Positions 35,419 to 44,972 are shown, counted from the first letter of the stretch. The stretch: DNA of 64,000 nucleotides from Mesobacillus subterraneus (GCF_020524355.2 NZ_CP129019.1:3596001-3660000), one strand, 5' to 3'. The notes: generated from the letters alone by a model not told the origin. Numbers and translations: made by a program.

Positions 35419-36147
35419 CTATTTATGATACATCCCCACCAGCCGTCTTCGGTTCTCTTTTTTTATCAGCTGCCACATCGGGACATAGGTGAGGCTAAAT
35501 ACTATTAGAGCCGCAACTTCAAGGTTCAGATAATACATGATGCCGCTGCCAAAGAAGGATAGGATTGTTTTCGCCTCTGTCGGACTGGCCAAATAGAAGA
35601 AGTTTGTATCAAAAAGGAAATTGAAAATGAAGATTGGAACGGCAATTATGTTCACGACAAGATAAGTGAAAAGAATGGCTTTGCGGGGAACTCTGTAGCC
35701 TTCAAAAACAATGAAATACAATGCGGCAATCGGAATGGCTGAGTGGTTGAGGAAGTATTCAATATAGTCGAAATGCGGAAAGGTGTAAGACATTTCAGGT
35801 GTAACCATGGCTAAAATGGCCGGCAAGGTGCCAATGAAGTAGAGGACATAAAATCCTTTGACGCTCTTCCTGAAAAAGAGGTACATTGCCAGAAAGGAGC
35901 TGAGCGAACACACGTGTAATGGCAGGTCACCAATTTGCCATTGGCCGGTGAGGATGAGCCACATCTGATGAGAAACCTGGCAGGCCACCAGCGTCCAAAA
36001 GATCATCCATTTCAAAACGTTTTTATGGTGCCTGATTTGGTTTCGGAAAACCACCAAACCAAGACAAACACCAAAGAAAAGTCCCAGGGTAACCAGGTGC
36101 TCAGCAGAAAACATTTCAAACTCCTGCATTCCCGTAACAGAAAACAT
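35419..36147 (-). CDS. YwaF/TIGR02206-family integral membrane protein
   Basis: About 242 residues with seven membrane helices. The TIGR02206 features are LPLHVCSLSSFLAMYLFF, the FGSGIMYYLNLEVAAL stretch and the histidine in FSAEHLVTLGLF. A long frame opens at 36288, but GAGGTGATG precedes ATG 36147 and the upstream residues are not membrane-like. Function is not established. Confidence 0.85.
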   Translation of the reverse strand: MFSVTGMQEFEMFSAEHLVTLGLFFGVCLGLVVFRNQIRHHKNVLKWMIFWTLVACQVSHQMWLILTGQWQIGDLPLHVCSLSSFLAMYLFFRKSVKGFYVLYFIGTLPAILAMVTPEMSYTFPHFDYIEYFLNHSAIPIAALYFIVFEGYRVPRKAILFTYLVVNIIAVPIFIFNFLFDTNFFYLASPTEAKTILSFFGSGIMYYLNLEVAALIVFSLTYVPMWQLIKKENRRRLVGMYHK

Positions 36148-36255
36148 GATGTCATCACCTCGCTGTACATTTAAAATGCTGTTAACTATAAATGTATGCG
36201 TGAAAACATTAATTGAACACTGGAATATGTCCAAAAACATGCGAGGCCGTATACT

Positions 36256-36285
36256 AAAAAAAGCAAAGGGAACGTCCCCATGCTT
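36256..36285 (-). terminator. terminator of the sensor kinase gene
   Basis: On the minus strand AAGCATGGG and CCCTTTGCTT pair imperfectly, followed by seven T directly after the stop codon. Confidence 0.75.
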
Positions 36286-37670
36286 CACTTCTGTCTCAGA
36301 TACAAAGGCAGGGTGAAAATAAACTCGCTCCCTTTTCCCGGTTCGCTCACGGCCAGGATTTCTCCGCCGTGTGCTTCGACGATGTATTTTACAATTGCAA
36401 GACCCAGCCCTGTACCGCCGGATTCTCTTGAGCGAGATTTTTCACCACGGAAGAATGGATTGAAAATGAATGGCAAATCTTCTTCTGCAATTCCTTGTCC
36501 ATTATCCTTAATACTGATTTTAAGAAATCCATCATAGTTCACTACTTTTAACAGGATGTTCGTCCCGCCGTATTTGACTGCATTATCAATCAAGTTTTCC
36601 ATGACTTGCTTGATTCTGCCACTGTCTATTTGCAGGCTGACAGACGGAAGTCGCTCAGCAAGCACTAATTCTACCTCCTGATAGTCCAATTGCGCACTAT
36701 GAAAGGCCTCCTGGAAAAACGTAGAGCTGTTCACAAGTTTCTTATCAATTGATAGCTGATCAAGCTCGAACTTCGAGAACTCGAACAAATCTTCAATCAG
36801 CCTGTCCAGCTGATTTGTCTTTGATTTGATGACTGAATAATACTTCTTCTGCATCTTCTCATTCTTGGCAATTCCGTCTTCCAATCCTTCCACATAGCCC
36901 TTGATCGAGGCAAGCGGTGTCCTTAAATCATGGGAGATGCTCGCGATCAATTGCTTTCGCGCCCGTTCATATTGCCGCTGCTGCTCAATTGATTTTTTCA
37001 AGTGATCACGCATCAAGTCAAAGCCATGGATGAACCTGCCAATTTCATCCCTTTTTCCATATCTGATCTTATAGTCCAGATTCCCTTCAATTACTTCTTC
37101 TGTCGCATGATATATTTCCTTCAAAGGCTGGAGGATCGTCTTGGAAATATACCATGTCCATAGTAAAATCAGCGCAAGCAGGACCGCCAGGCCAATACCA
37201 ATCGCTCCAAAGATGGCATAAATCATTTCTTTGAACTGGCTAAATGGAGGAACGGTAAGAGAATGAGCCTGGATCTCCGCAGACAGCTCGCCATGCTCCT
37301 CAGTCAGAACGTCAACATTAAGCTTTCCGATCCGATCAAGCCATATGGATGCTTCCTGCCTTTTTTGATACGCTGACGAGTTGAATAAAGTCTCCCCTTC
37401 AGACGTATAAACAGTCAATCCAATCTGGTATTTTTGCATCAACGGCCTCACTTTTTCGTAAAAAAGATCTGGATCCTCAAGATGTTCAGCATTTTCATTA
37501 ATACTTTCCTTTGTCTCTGTTAAAAGCACATCGAGTTCATCTTCGCTCCTGCCTGCCCGCTCTTCCATACCTGCCGAATAAAAGGTCATGAACAAAATGG
37601 ATGCCGCTATCGGCACAATGATAATGCTGACAAAGGCGAGGATTAACCGCGGTTTCAGCCCCCACCTCAT
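36285..37670 (-). CDS. sensor histidine kinase
   Basis: 461 residues. Two membrane helices (about 9-30 and 148-172) enclose an extracytoplasmic sensor domain, followed by HAMP (about 172-228). The HisKA box is SISHDLRTPLASIKGYVEGL. The HATPase domain has N-box NLIDNAVKYGG, DNGQGIAEED and GGTGLGLAIVKYIVEAHGG. It overlaps the response regulator stop by 4 nt. The upstream ABC exporter in the same strand order suggests that the pair senses a compound handled by that transporter (inference). Confidence 0.92.
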   Translation of the reverse strand: MRWGLKPRLILAFVSIIIVPIAASILFMTFYSAGMEERAGRSEDELDVLLTETKESINENAEHLEDPDLFYEKVRPLMQKYQIGLTVYTSEGETLFNSSAYQKRQEASIWLDRIGKLNVDVLTEEHGELSAEIQAHSLTVPPFSQFKEMIYAIFGAIGIGLAVLLALILLWTWYISKTILQPLKEIYHATEEVIEGNLDYKIRYGKRDEIGRFIHGFDLMRDHLKKSIEQQRQYERARKQLIASISHDLRTPLASIKGYVEGLEDGIAKNEKMQKKYYSVIKSKTNQLDRLIEDLFEFSKFELDQLSIDKKLVNSSTFFQEAFHSAQLDYQEVELVLAERLPSVSLQIDSGRIKQVMENLIDNAVKYGGTNILLKVVNYDGFLKISIKDNGQGIAEEDLPFIFNPFFRGEKSRSRESGGTGLGLAIVKYIVEAHGGEILAVSEPGKGSEFIFTLPLYLRQK

Positions 37671-38368
37671 TGGCTGCCACCAGCGAATTTATAGCCAATT
37701 CCCCAGACTGTTTTAATGAACCGTGGTTCTGACGGGTCAGGTTCAATTTTTTCGCGAAGCTTCCTCACATAAACAGTAATCGTGTTACTATCACCGACAT
37801 GCTGATAGCCCCAGACGTTTTCGAGAAGCTGCTCTTTTGTGAATACCTGGCCTTTGTTGGCCGCCATGAAGGCGAGCATCTGGAATTCCTTTGCTGAAAG
37901 TTCGACCTGCCTTCCGTCCGCTTGAACGGTATATTCTTTCAAATTGATTTCAAGTCCAGGATACCTAATCGTATTTTCAGTTTCCTTTTGGACAGACAGA
38001 TGCTTGAACCGTCTAAGCTGGGCCTTGATCCTGGCAACAAGTTCACCCGGGCTGAATGGTTTTGTCACATAATCATCCGCGCCAATCCCGAGTCCAATGA
38101 TTTTATCAGTATCACTCTTCTTCGCGCTCATGATAATGATCGGAATATTAGATTCAGCCCTGATCCTGCGGCAAAGCTCAATCCCATCCATTTTTGGCAG
38201 CATGACATCGAGCACTGCCACCGTGGGCCTATGTTCAATAAATTGATTCACTCCGTCAAGCCCGTCAAAAGCCAGAACACTGCGATATCCTTCCGCTTCC
38301 AGGTAATCACGGACAAGCTCGGCAATCTCACGTTCATCTTCCACAATTAAAATTAAATCTTCTTCCAT
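37667..38368 (-). CDS. OmpR/PhoB-type response regulator
   Basis: 233 residues. The receiver has IVEDE, phospho-acceptor Asp in VLDVMLPKMDG and the KPF loop. The winged-helix output domain has LSAKEFQMLAFMAANKGQVF and RKLREKIEPDP near the end, with RFIKTVWGIGYKF. It is coupled with the kinase and lies 74 nt after the ABC permease, behind a terminator. It therefore probably has its own promoter or partial read-through. Confidence 0.93.
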   Translation of the reverse strand: MEEDLILIVEDEREIAELVRDYLEAEGYRSVLAFDGLDGVNQFIEHRPTVAVLDVMLPKMDGIELCRRIRAESNIPIIIMSAKKSDTDKIIGLGIGADDYVTKPFSPGELVARIKAQLRRFKHLSVQKETENTIRYPGLEINLKEYTVQADGRQVELSAKEFQMLAFMAANKGQVFTKEQLLENVWGYQHVGDSNTITVYVRKLREKIEPDPSEPRFIKTVWGIGYKFAGGSQ

Positions 38369-38387
38369 GATTAGTACCGTCCTATTT

Positions 38388-38421
38388 TAAAAAATAAAGG
38401 AAACCACAAATGCGGTTTCCT
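38388..38421 (-). terminator. terminator between ABC permease and response regulator
   Basis: AGGAAACC pairs with GGTTTCCT over an 8-nt loop, then a T-rich tail on the minus strand. Confidence 0.8.
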
Positions 38422-38441
38422 CTTTCATAACATAGTCAAGC

Positions 38442-39392
38442 TTAAGCTGCAACGTCGCGCTTGTTAAAAATGAACAGCGATAGAAAAGCGAACAGCGCGA
38501 AATAGATCAGTAGCATTACGATGGAAAATGTCATCGTCATCCCTTCAACGAGCGGTGTCCCCGTGGTGTACTGCTGCAGATCCGTGTTCGCAAACAGGAT
38601 GTATTTTGACCAGTTATACTGGCTTAACAGCTGGACGATCTGCGGGCCCGTGAACATCAGGAACAAAGAAATGCCGATTGCGAGCGAGCTGCTGCGGAAT
38701 ACAGTCGAAATCATGAAAGCCAGAGTGACCATCATGATCAAATCGATGCTCCTGAAGCCGAACAGCTCAATAATATGGGTGACCATATTCTGCTCAACGA
38801 CACTTCCATTGCTATAAGACAGATAAGGCGTTTCCGTACCGCTGAAGCCAAAAAACAGGATTCCGAACAAGAAAGATGCACTGAATAATAAAACAAGCAT
38901 CAAAAGTGCGAATAACAAGGTCGAAGCATATTTCGCCAGGAGGACTTTTGTTCTGCTAACAGGGCGAATAAGCAGCAGCTTGACCGTCCCCCAGGAAAAC
39001 TCACTTGCTACAATTCCCGCAGCAATAACGATTGTAAACAAAGCCGCAAGTCCAGTGAATGTTGTGGTATCAACCATGTATCCCCAAAGTGAATCTCGAT
39101 CTATTGGCGCTACATCATGTTCGATCCTGTACTCATTCAGAGCAATCCTTTCTTTTAACATTCGCTTTTGGGCTTCGAGCATTGGTGCAGATTCGAGACT
39201 CTCTGTAAGCTGGGCATTTTCAGCGCTCAGCTGAGTCTTCCAGTCAGCGTTGCTGCCAGGGTCGAGTACAAATTTTGTAAAAATACCAACAAAGGCTACG
39301 ATGAGTACCAGAATTCCGATCATCACCCATGTACCGGTTCGTTTATAGATTTTTATATTCTCATTATGAATCAATCTTAAAAAATGGTTCAT
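38442..39392 (-). CDS. ABC-2 type permease
   Basis: 316 residues. One N-terminal helix (about 20-42) is followed by a large extracytoplasmic loop and five more helices. The TLLFALLMLVLLFSASFLFG region and the final FALFAFLSLFIFNKRDVA are typical of BcrB/LanE-like ABC-2 permeases. GGAG precedes the ATG, which directly follows the ATPase stop. With its ATPase it probably exports a peptide antibiotic or lipid. Confidence 0.88.
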   Translation of the reverse strand: MNHFLRLIHNENIKIYKRTGTWVMIGILVLIVAFVGIFTKFVLDPGSNADWKTQLSAENAQLTESLESAPMLEAQKRMLKERIALNEYRIEHDVAPIDRDSLWGYMVDTTTFTGLAALFTIVIAAGIVASEFSWGTVKLLLIRPVSRTKVLLAKYASTLLFALLMLVLLFSASFLFGILFFGFSGTETPYLSYSNGSVVEQNMVTHIIELFGFRSIDLIMMVTLAFMISTVFRSSSLAIGISLFLMFTGPQIVQLLSQYNWSKYILFANTDLQQYTTGTPLVEGMTMTFSIVMLLIYFALFAFLSLFIFNKRDVAA

Positions 39393-40307
39393 TTATTTCT
39401 CCTCCGTCATTTCCAGGAATTTTTCCTCCAGCGTCTTATTTCCAGAAGAAATTTGATAAATCTCGAAATTTTTTTCCGCCAACGCCTTAACGAGGGCTGG
39501 AACCTTTTCACGGTTCGCCTCTACGTATAGCTGGTTTCCTTTTACTTCAGGATTCATCTCAGGGAAAGTTTTCCCAACGAACTCTTTCGCATTTTCGACT
39601 GGCTCTATTTCCAGCGCGGTACTTACTTTATCTCCAACAAAGTCACCCACTGTTTCAACGCTGACAAGACGGCGGCCATCCTGGATAATGCCAATCCGGT
39701 CACACATCAGCTGCATCTCTGATAGCATATGGCTGGATACAAAGACGGCCATTCCTTCCTCATGGGCAATTTTGCGGATATAGGTACGGATTTCCCTGAT
39801 TCCTGCGGGATCCAGTCCATTTGTCGGTTCATCCAGGATTAGCAGCGCAGGAGAATGGAGCAATGCCTGCGCAAGACCAAGCCTCTGCCTCATTCCAAGC
39901 GAATAACCCCGGACCTTTTCATGAATCCGTTTCTCAAGCCCTACCAGCTTGACGATTTCATTGATTCTTTCCTTTTTCACAGGATTCGGCAGCATCCGCG
40001 CATACTGAAGCAAATTATCATAACCAGAGAGGAACTTGTACATCTCCGGATTTTCGATGATTCCGCCAACATGCGAAATCGCCTTTTCAAAGTTCTTTTC
40101 GATACTGAAACCATTGATCAGCACTTCACCTTCCGTAATGCCCATCAACCCAACCATCATCCGGATTGTCGTTGTCTTCCCCGCCCCATTCGTCCCAAGG
40201 AAACCAAATACCTCACCAGGAAATACATCCATGCTGATTCCATGGATAATCGTTTTGTTTCCAATTACCTTCTTCAAATTCTTTATCTCAACAATCGGTT
40301 TTTTCAT
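39393..40307 (-). CDS. ABC transporter ATP-binding protein, BcrA/LanF type
   Basis: 304 residues. Walker A is GTNGAGKTTT, the signature is YSLGMRQRLGLA and Walker B is LLILDEPTNGLDP. A C-terminal extension of about 90 residues follows, as in BcrA and other drug or bacitracin exporters. GGGAGG is placed 9 nt before the ATG. It is the first gene of the exporter, followed by its permease and a two-component system, an arrangement seen in antimicrobial-peptide resistance modules. Confidence 0.9.
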   Translation of the reverse strand: MKKPIVEIKNLKKVIGNKTIIHGISMDVFPGEVFGFLGTNGAGKTTTIRMMVGLMGITEGEVLINGFSIEKNFEKAISHVGGIIENPEMYKFLSGYDNLLQYARMLPNPVKKERINEIVKLVGLEKRIHEKVRGYSLGMRQRLGLAQALLHSPALLILDEPTNGLDPAGIREIRTYIRKIAHEEGMAVFVSSHMLSEMQLMCDRIGIIQDGRRLVSVETVGDFVGDKVSTALEIEPVENAKEFVGKTFPEMNPEVKGNQLYVEANREKVPALVKALAEKNFEIYQISSGNKTLEEKFLEMTEEK

Positions 40308-40395
40308 CTGTCATTGCCTCCCTTTCACATACTCTATTCTGTCAGCCAATCCCTAAAATGCTCTTATCAAATTATTAATAATTTATTAACAGACG

Positions 40396-40425
40396 CAAAA
40401 AGAGAGCGACGAATTAGTCCCTCTC
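40396..40425 (-). terminator. terminator after the NmrA-like gene
   Basis: On the minus strand GAGAGGGAC pairs with GTCGCTCTC (one mismatch), followed by a T run. Confidence 0.7.
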
Positions 40426-40459
40426 CATTATTTACAACCAAAGCACTTTTTAAAAATCA

Positions 40460-41305
40460 TCAAAGCCAAACTTCCTGATAATCCTCGATAAACTCTCTAA
40501 TATTGGTTGGCTTTCTTCCAGTTACTTTTTCAAAATCATCTTTTATGCCTTTTGCCAGACCTAGTTTAGTCGGTATGTGGATGCCGACTACAACATTTAT
40601 AAAATTCTCATCGCTTATCAAAGAAGTCATATAATTTTTGAATTCTTTCACTGATGGGTTTGAGTACTCTATCTTCCTGCCAATAACCTCTGACATAATC
40701 CTGACCACTTCATAAAAATCCAGCGCTTCATTTCCGGTAATGACGTAATTTTTATTCCTGTGCTCTGCAGGGCTGCTCAAGGCAATCGCTGCCACTTCGG
40801 CAATATCCCTGGCATCGACAAAGCTGGTCCTCCCTTTTCCGGCAGGAACGAAGATGCGTTTTCGCTCCTTTAGCTCCTTGTATAAAAAGTCATTCAAATT
40901 TTGCATGAAATACCCTGCACGCAAAAACGTATACGGAACTCCGGCTTTCTTTATTAATTTTTCATTTTTAAAATGGTGGATAAATGGCATGAATTGTACA
41001 TCCTTCACCGAGAGGTAGACAATATGGCTGACACCTTTCCTCTTAGCCTGTGAGAGAAAGGCTTCAAACTCGATGCGATCTCCTGGCGGATACATAAGGA
41101 AAATCCCATTTACTCCCTCCAACGCCTTCGTAAAGGTTACCGGTTTTGAAAAATCAAGCGCGACAAAATCAAATTCGGAACCATGCTGCTCTCTGGCCCG
41201 CTCCACATTACGGACAGCACATTTCATCGGGATTTGCTTCGCCTTTAACTTCTGCGCTACCTCATAACCAACCTTGCCGTTGAACCCAGTCACCAATAAA
41301 GTCAT
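40460..41305 (-). CDS. NmrA-like NAD(P)-binding oxidoreductase
   Basis: About 281 residues of atypical SDR type. It has an N-terminal GFNGKVG dinucleotide motif, FLMYPPGDRIEFEAFLSQAK and HFKNEKLIKKAGVPYTFLRA typical of NmrA/YtfG-like quinone or redox-sensing reductases. It lacks a classic YxxxK in the usual place. The frame opens at 41311, but GGCGG is spaced seven nt from ATG 41305. A TetR-type operator lies directly upstream and the TetR gene follows in the same direction, so it is probably the regulated target. Confidence 0.85.
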   Translation of the reverse strand: MTLLVTGFNGKVGYEVAQKLKAKQIPMKCAVRNVERAREQHGSEFDFVALDFSKPVTFTKALEGVNGIFLMYPPGDRIEFEAFLSQAKRKGVSHIVYLSVKDVQFMPFIHHFKNEKLIKKAGVPYTFLRAGYFMQNLNDFLYKELKERKRIFVPAGKGRTSFVDARDIAEVAAIALSSPAEHRNKNYVITGNEALDFYEVVRIMSEVIGRKIEYSNPSVKEFKNYMTSLISDENFINVVVGIHIPTKLGLAKGIKDDFEKVTGRKPTNIREFIEDYQEVWL

Positions 41306-41331
41306 GTCCATTCCGCCTTTTAATATATTTG

Positions 41332-41343
41332 TAGACCAGTCTA
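41332..41343. promoter_or_regulatory. TetR (LmrA/QdoR-like) operator
   Basis: TAGACCAGTCTA, arms TAGAC/GTCTA, sits in an A/T-rich context 27 nt upstream of the NmrA-like start. It resembles the TAGACC-type boxes bound by B. subtilis LmrA/QdoR. Confidence 0.7.
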
Positions 41344-41374
41344 TATAATTTTCTTATTAATGCATCCGGCACAA

Positions 41375-41935
41375 TCACTTCAAAAGTGCCGGAATGTTTT
41401 TAGCAGCCAATAACAGAGGTTTATTATTACCCATTGTAAAAGACAATAAAAATGCGCCTTCGATCATGGTGTTAATGACGATTCCAAGTTCCCTTGCCCT
41501 GCTTTCTTCATAGCCTGATTGAAGCAGTTTATCGGTAAACACTTGCTGGAAACTCTCGTAGCCGCTTTGACAAGCTTCCCTGATCGGCTGGCTGAAAAGA
41601 GCGGTCTCAAGTGCAACAGCGGCAATTGGAACGCCTTCTTGGCTGCTGTCATTCTGATATTGCTCTGCCATTTTTTCTATAAAACCTTGAATCGCTTCAA
41701 TGGCATCAGTTTTTTGATCCAGCCCCCGTTTGATGCGGCTACTAACATGCTCCGCCGTTATTCGAACGGACTCAACCGCAAGCTGTTCCTTTCCATCAGG
41801 AAAATAATAGTATAAAGAACCCTTCGGAGCGCCACTTTCTTTTAAAATATGATTCAGTCCCGTTCCATGATATCCCTGCAGCTGGAATAACCGCGATGCC
41901 GTACTGATTAATTTATCCCTTGAAGTCTCTTTCAT
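41375..41935 (-). CDS. TetR-family regulator, LmrA/YxaF (QdoR)-like
   Basis: About 186 residues. The N-terminal helix-turn-helix is RLFQLQGYHGTGLNHILKES, then GAPKGSLYYYFPDGKEQLAV, very like the LmrA/YxaF group. The C-terminal ligand domain carries EGVPIAAVALETALFSQPIR. The ATG at 41935 follows GAGGGG; an in-frame GTG at 41941 is less well placed. It lies upstream of, and codirectional with, the NmrA-like gene. TAGACC sites before both genes suggest autoregulation and control by a small aromatic ligand. Confidence 0.88.
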   Translation of the reverse strand: MKETSRDKLISTASRLFQLQGYHGTGLNHILKESGAPKGSLYYYFPDGKEQLAVESVRITAEHVSSRIKRGLDQKTDAIEAIQGFIEKMAEQYQNDSSQEGVPIAAVALETALFSQPIREACQSGYESFQQVFTDKLLQSGYEESRARELGIVINTMIEGAFLLSFTMGNNKPLLLAAKNIPALLK

Positions 41936-41965
41936 CGTCACTCACCCCTCACTATCATTTTATAA

Positions 41966-41980
41966 CAATCGGTCTACATA
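41966..41980. promoter_or_regulatory. half-site related to the TetR operator
   Basis: CGGTCTAC here matches one arm of the operator at 41332 and lies about 35 nt upstream of the TetR gene. The second arm is degenerate. Confidence 0.4.
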
Positions 41981-42135
41981 TAACCCTGGCAATGATGAAA
42001 ACAATGTGTCAATCGGGCCAAAGGGATGTTGCTGCTCCTCTTATTTTTAAACAATTTCACCAACCACAACCACAGACAATTAGCCACCCAACCGCCGTTG
42101 CATATTGGAACCCTACGAACGAACAGTTTCCTATT

Positions 42136-42257
42136 AAGAAAAGCGCAAGCGCCTTGGTCAGCCCCGACAAGCGCTGGAGGGCCTGCCAGTGAAGTCGTCC
42201 TTTGACTTCATTGGCAGGACCGAAGCGACTCGAGGGGCTAGGCGCTGGAGCTGGACA
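42136..42257. repeat. fold-back repeat copy
   Basis: A full unit. Its variable stem reads CCTGCCA/TGGCAGG, where the tandem copies have GACCGG/GGGCGG, and the AGCCCC/GGGGCT and AGCGCC/GGCGCT arms are intact. It occupies most of the gene-free stretch 41936-42373. Confidence 0.92.
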
Positions 42258-42373
42258 CTAATCTAAGTACAAAAATTTTATACTTTCTTTTTCAAGAACA
42301 AAAAGAAGCGCTACGTCTCCGCGATTCCTCTCCCACACAAAAGAGCACAGGGTGTGGCCCTGCGCGTCTGATG

Positions 42374-43987
42374 TCATTTCAAAATCCTCCACAATCCCCA
42401 ATTCACCATAAACATCAAAATCGCAAATCCAGCAACGCCGAAGCTTATTTTTAATGCTAAGAAATGCAGTCCTGCAAAGACAGGGATGATGAAGAAAAGA
42501 AGGAAAATTTTGATGTCGCCACTCTGCTGGACGGCATCGAATGGCTGTGAAAAGGCGAGTTCCTTTCCTCCTGCCAGGAAGCACACTGCTGTATAGATCA
42601 ATGCGGCTAATAATACTGCAAGCAGGTCGTCCAAAATTCTTAAACCAAATATAAAGCAGAACAGGATCGACACGAGCAGGAACAATGGCAAAAACAGCTG
42701 GAGCAGAAATGCCTTCAATGCAGCTTTATTGATCAGACCGAGATTTTTTACCGGAGCCACTTGATAGATCCAGCTTCCTTTATGGGCACCTGAATGAGCA
42801 AGCATGATGACTGAAGTCGGGATGACCAGCATCACCGAATAAATCGTCAAATAGGACCGGCTGGCAGCGAACTCCTCAAAACTCATCATGGAATAGCTGT
42901 TGAACATGAAGACGAACGGAATCACCACGGCAAACCCGAGCGCCGGATAGACCTTCAGCTTGAAATCTCGTTCATTTTTCATCATGATCCTGGCGAAACG
43001 GAAAAAGGGCAGCTCATCTTTGGAAACCAGTATCGGCATGGAACGGAATATCTTCCACTTGTTACTGGCTTTTTTCTTGCCTGTCTCGCTCGACAGCTTT
43101 TGCAGATTGCGCTCGAAGTCCGGGATCATCTTCATATACACAAGGATGGATACAACTGGTCCAAGCACGGCCAAAACGGCCATTATCATACTCCCGATGC
43201 TTCTGCCTCCTCCAAGCAGCACATCGAACAGACCGCCAAACCACATCGGCGGAAGCAATACCTGCCACCAGGAAAAATCGAGTGAATAATCGAGATTCAC
43301 CAATTCAAACGACCGTGCTACTACCTGGTAGCCAATCATCATGCCAACAGTAAGGGCAATTTGGACATAATTGATAATATCCTTAAGCTTTTCACCGTCA
43401 AAATACCGCAAAATAAACAAGTACAACAATGCTGTGAATGCAATGATAAGAATGTCGGCCAGCGCGAATGAGACAAGGAACAATAAGGTGAATAGGATGC
43501 CCTTGAAAAACAGGCTGACCACTAACGGGATCAACGTTGTTGCCAGAGTAATGTACAGCATGTAAATCGTCACATGCAATAGCTTTGCCATGCTTACCGT
43601 TTTCGAGTTGACAGGTTTCGTAGCAAGGACACTTTTGTCCCGCAAGTCGAGCAGGACCGCTGAAAAGTCGGAAATCAGTGTCGTCATAATGATAAACATG
43701 AAGATGCTGAATAAAATTGACACTTCAAACAGATAATGATCATTTAAAAATAAAAATGGAACCAGCATCAATCCAAAAAAACCGTACATCCACAATGACT
43801 TGAAGAATTCATTCTTCTCTGGTTTATCCTTCTTTTTCCGTGACTGGTTGAACACTGTCGGCTTCCGGCGCTGATCCATCGTCAGCTTAATCTGAAGAAT
43901 CCGGCGCATCGTCCTGTAGTCTACACCCATTTTTAAAAATAAAGGCTTCAAAACATCCAGCAGCCTTAAAACAAAATAATTGTCCAT
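42374..43987 (-). CDS. large ABC exporter membrane subunit
   Basis: About 537 residues with roughly 12 hydrophobic helices and a basic N-terminal segment (QRRKPTVFNQSRKKKDK). It contains VLLDLRDKSVLATKPVNSKT, seen in large ABC-2-like permeases of Bacillus (YthQ-like). AAGGAGG precedes ATG 43987; an upstream GTG at 43993 is inside that site. It overlaps neither stop nor start harmfully and follows its ATPase directly. Substrate is unknown. Confidence 0.82.
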   Translation of the reverse strand: MDNYFVLRLLDVLKPLFLKMGVDYRTMRRILQIKLTMDQRRKPTVFNQSRKKKDKPEKNEFFKSLWMYGFFGLMLVPFLFLNDHYLFEVSILFSIFMFIIMTTLISDFSAVLLDLRDKSVLATKPVNSKTVSMAKLLHVTIYMLYITLATTLIPLVVSLFFKGILFTLLFLVSFALADILIIAFTALLYLFILRYFDGEKLKDIINYVQIALTVGMMIGYQVVARSFELVNLDYSLDFSWWQVLLPPMWFGGLFDVLLGGGRSIGSMIMAVLAVLGPVVSILVYMKMIPDFERNLQKLSSETGKKKASNKWKIFRSMPILVSKDELPFFRFARIMMKNERDFKLKVYPALGFAVVIPFVFMFNSYSMMSFEEFAASRSYLTIYSVMLVIPTSVIMLAHSGAHKGSWIYQVAPVKNLGLINKAALKAFLLQLFLPLFLLVSILFCFIFGLRILDDLLAVLLAALIYTAVCFLAGGKELAFSQPFDAVQQSGDIKIFLLFFIIPVFAGLHFLALKISFGVAGFAILMFMVNWGLWRILK

Positions 43988-43989
43988 CG

Positions 43990-44769
43990 TCACCCCTCCT
44001 TAACGATGGATACAAATTCAGAGGCACGATCCTGGTGCTCATGGAATCCGGTCATCTGATTGAAGATATTCTCAAGTGACCCTTCTTTGCTCTGACTCTT
44101 CAATTCTTCAAAACTTCCATTCGCCACGATATGACCGCCATGAAGCAAGACGATCCGGTTGCTGATTTTCTCGACGACGTCCATGATATGGGACGAATAA
44201 AAGATCGTTTTCCCTTCTGCAGCGAACATGGCAAGTATTTCTTTGAAAACCATCACACTATTCGCATCGAGACCCGTCAGCGGCTCATCAAGGAACAGCA
44301 AGTCAGGATTGTGTAAGAAGCTCGAAACAATCAGCGTCTTCTGCCTCATGCCTTTCGAAAAAGAAGAAATCCGTGATTGATAGACCTCACTCAGCCCAAA
44401 TACATCGAACAGCTGCTTCGCTTTCCGGTCTGCATCGTCATAATCCATCCCATACAGCTCGGCAACGAACGTCAAATACTCCTGAGCTGTAAGCGAATCA
44501 TACATTTCCGAAGTCTCGGGAATATAACCGATCCTCCGTTTGTAACTTTCACCTTGCTTCGCAATATCCTCGCCAAAAATCTCAATCTGCCCCGAATATC
44601 CTTCTTCAAGGCCAAGCATCAGTTTTACCGTCGTACTTTTACCAGCGCCATTAGGACCTATGTATCCAATGATTTCACCTTTATGAACCTTCAAATCTAT
44701 TCCCTTGAGGACCTCTTTGCTGCCATACGATTTTGTCAGGCCGGTAATTGATAATACTTCCGAAGACAT
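43990..44769 (-). CDS. ABC transporter ATP-binding protein
   Basis: About 259 residues. Walker A is GPNGAGKSTT, the signature is FSKGMRQKTL, Walker B is LLFLDEPLTGLD and the H-loop is YSSHIMD. It resembles the YthP/EcsA export group. GGGGGAG precedes ATG 44769, which fits better than the frame start at 44799. It is coupled to the large permease downstream. Confidence 0.9.
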   Translation of the reverse strand: MSSEVLSITGLTKSYGSKEVLKGIDLKVHKGEIIGYIGPNGAGKSTTVKLMLGLEEGYSGQIEIFGEDIAKQGESYKRRIGYIPETSEMYDSLTAQEYLTFVAELYGMDYDDADRKAKQLFDVFGLSEVYQSRISSFSKGMRQKTLIVSSFLHNPDLLFLDEPLTGLDANSVMVFKEILAMFAAEGKTIFYSSHIMDVVEKISNRIVLLHGGHIVANGSFEELKSQSKEGSLENIFNQMTGFHEHQDRASEFVSIVKEG

Positions 44770-44850
44770 GGCTCTCCCCCTTTTGTATAAATGGCTCAAA
44801 ATCCCATATTTTCATTTTAACATAGTAGTAAAATACTGGAATGGCAAATT

Positions 44851-44972
44851 AGAAAAGCGCAAGCGCCTTGGTCAGCCCCGACAAGCGCTGGAGGGCCGAC
44901 CGGTGAAGTCGTTCTTTGACTTCACCTGAGCGGACCGAAGCGACTCGAGGGGCTAGGCGCTGGAGCTGGACA
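44851..44972. repeat. fold-back repeat copy
   Basis: A full unit. The apical stem is GGTGAAGTC/GACTTCACC, perfect over 9 bp because CC replaces the TT found in other copies. Confidence 0.92.

Noticed and set aside
42258..42584. Minus-strand frame overlapping the large ABC permease end
   Set aside because: It lies in another frame over the conserved permease 3' end and has no ribosome binding site.
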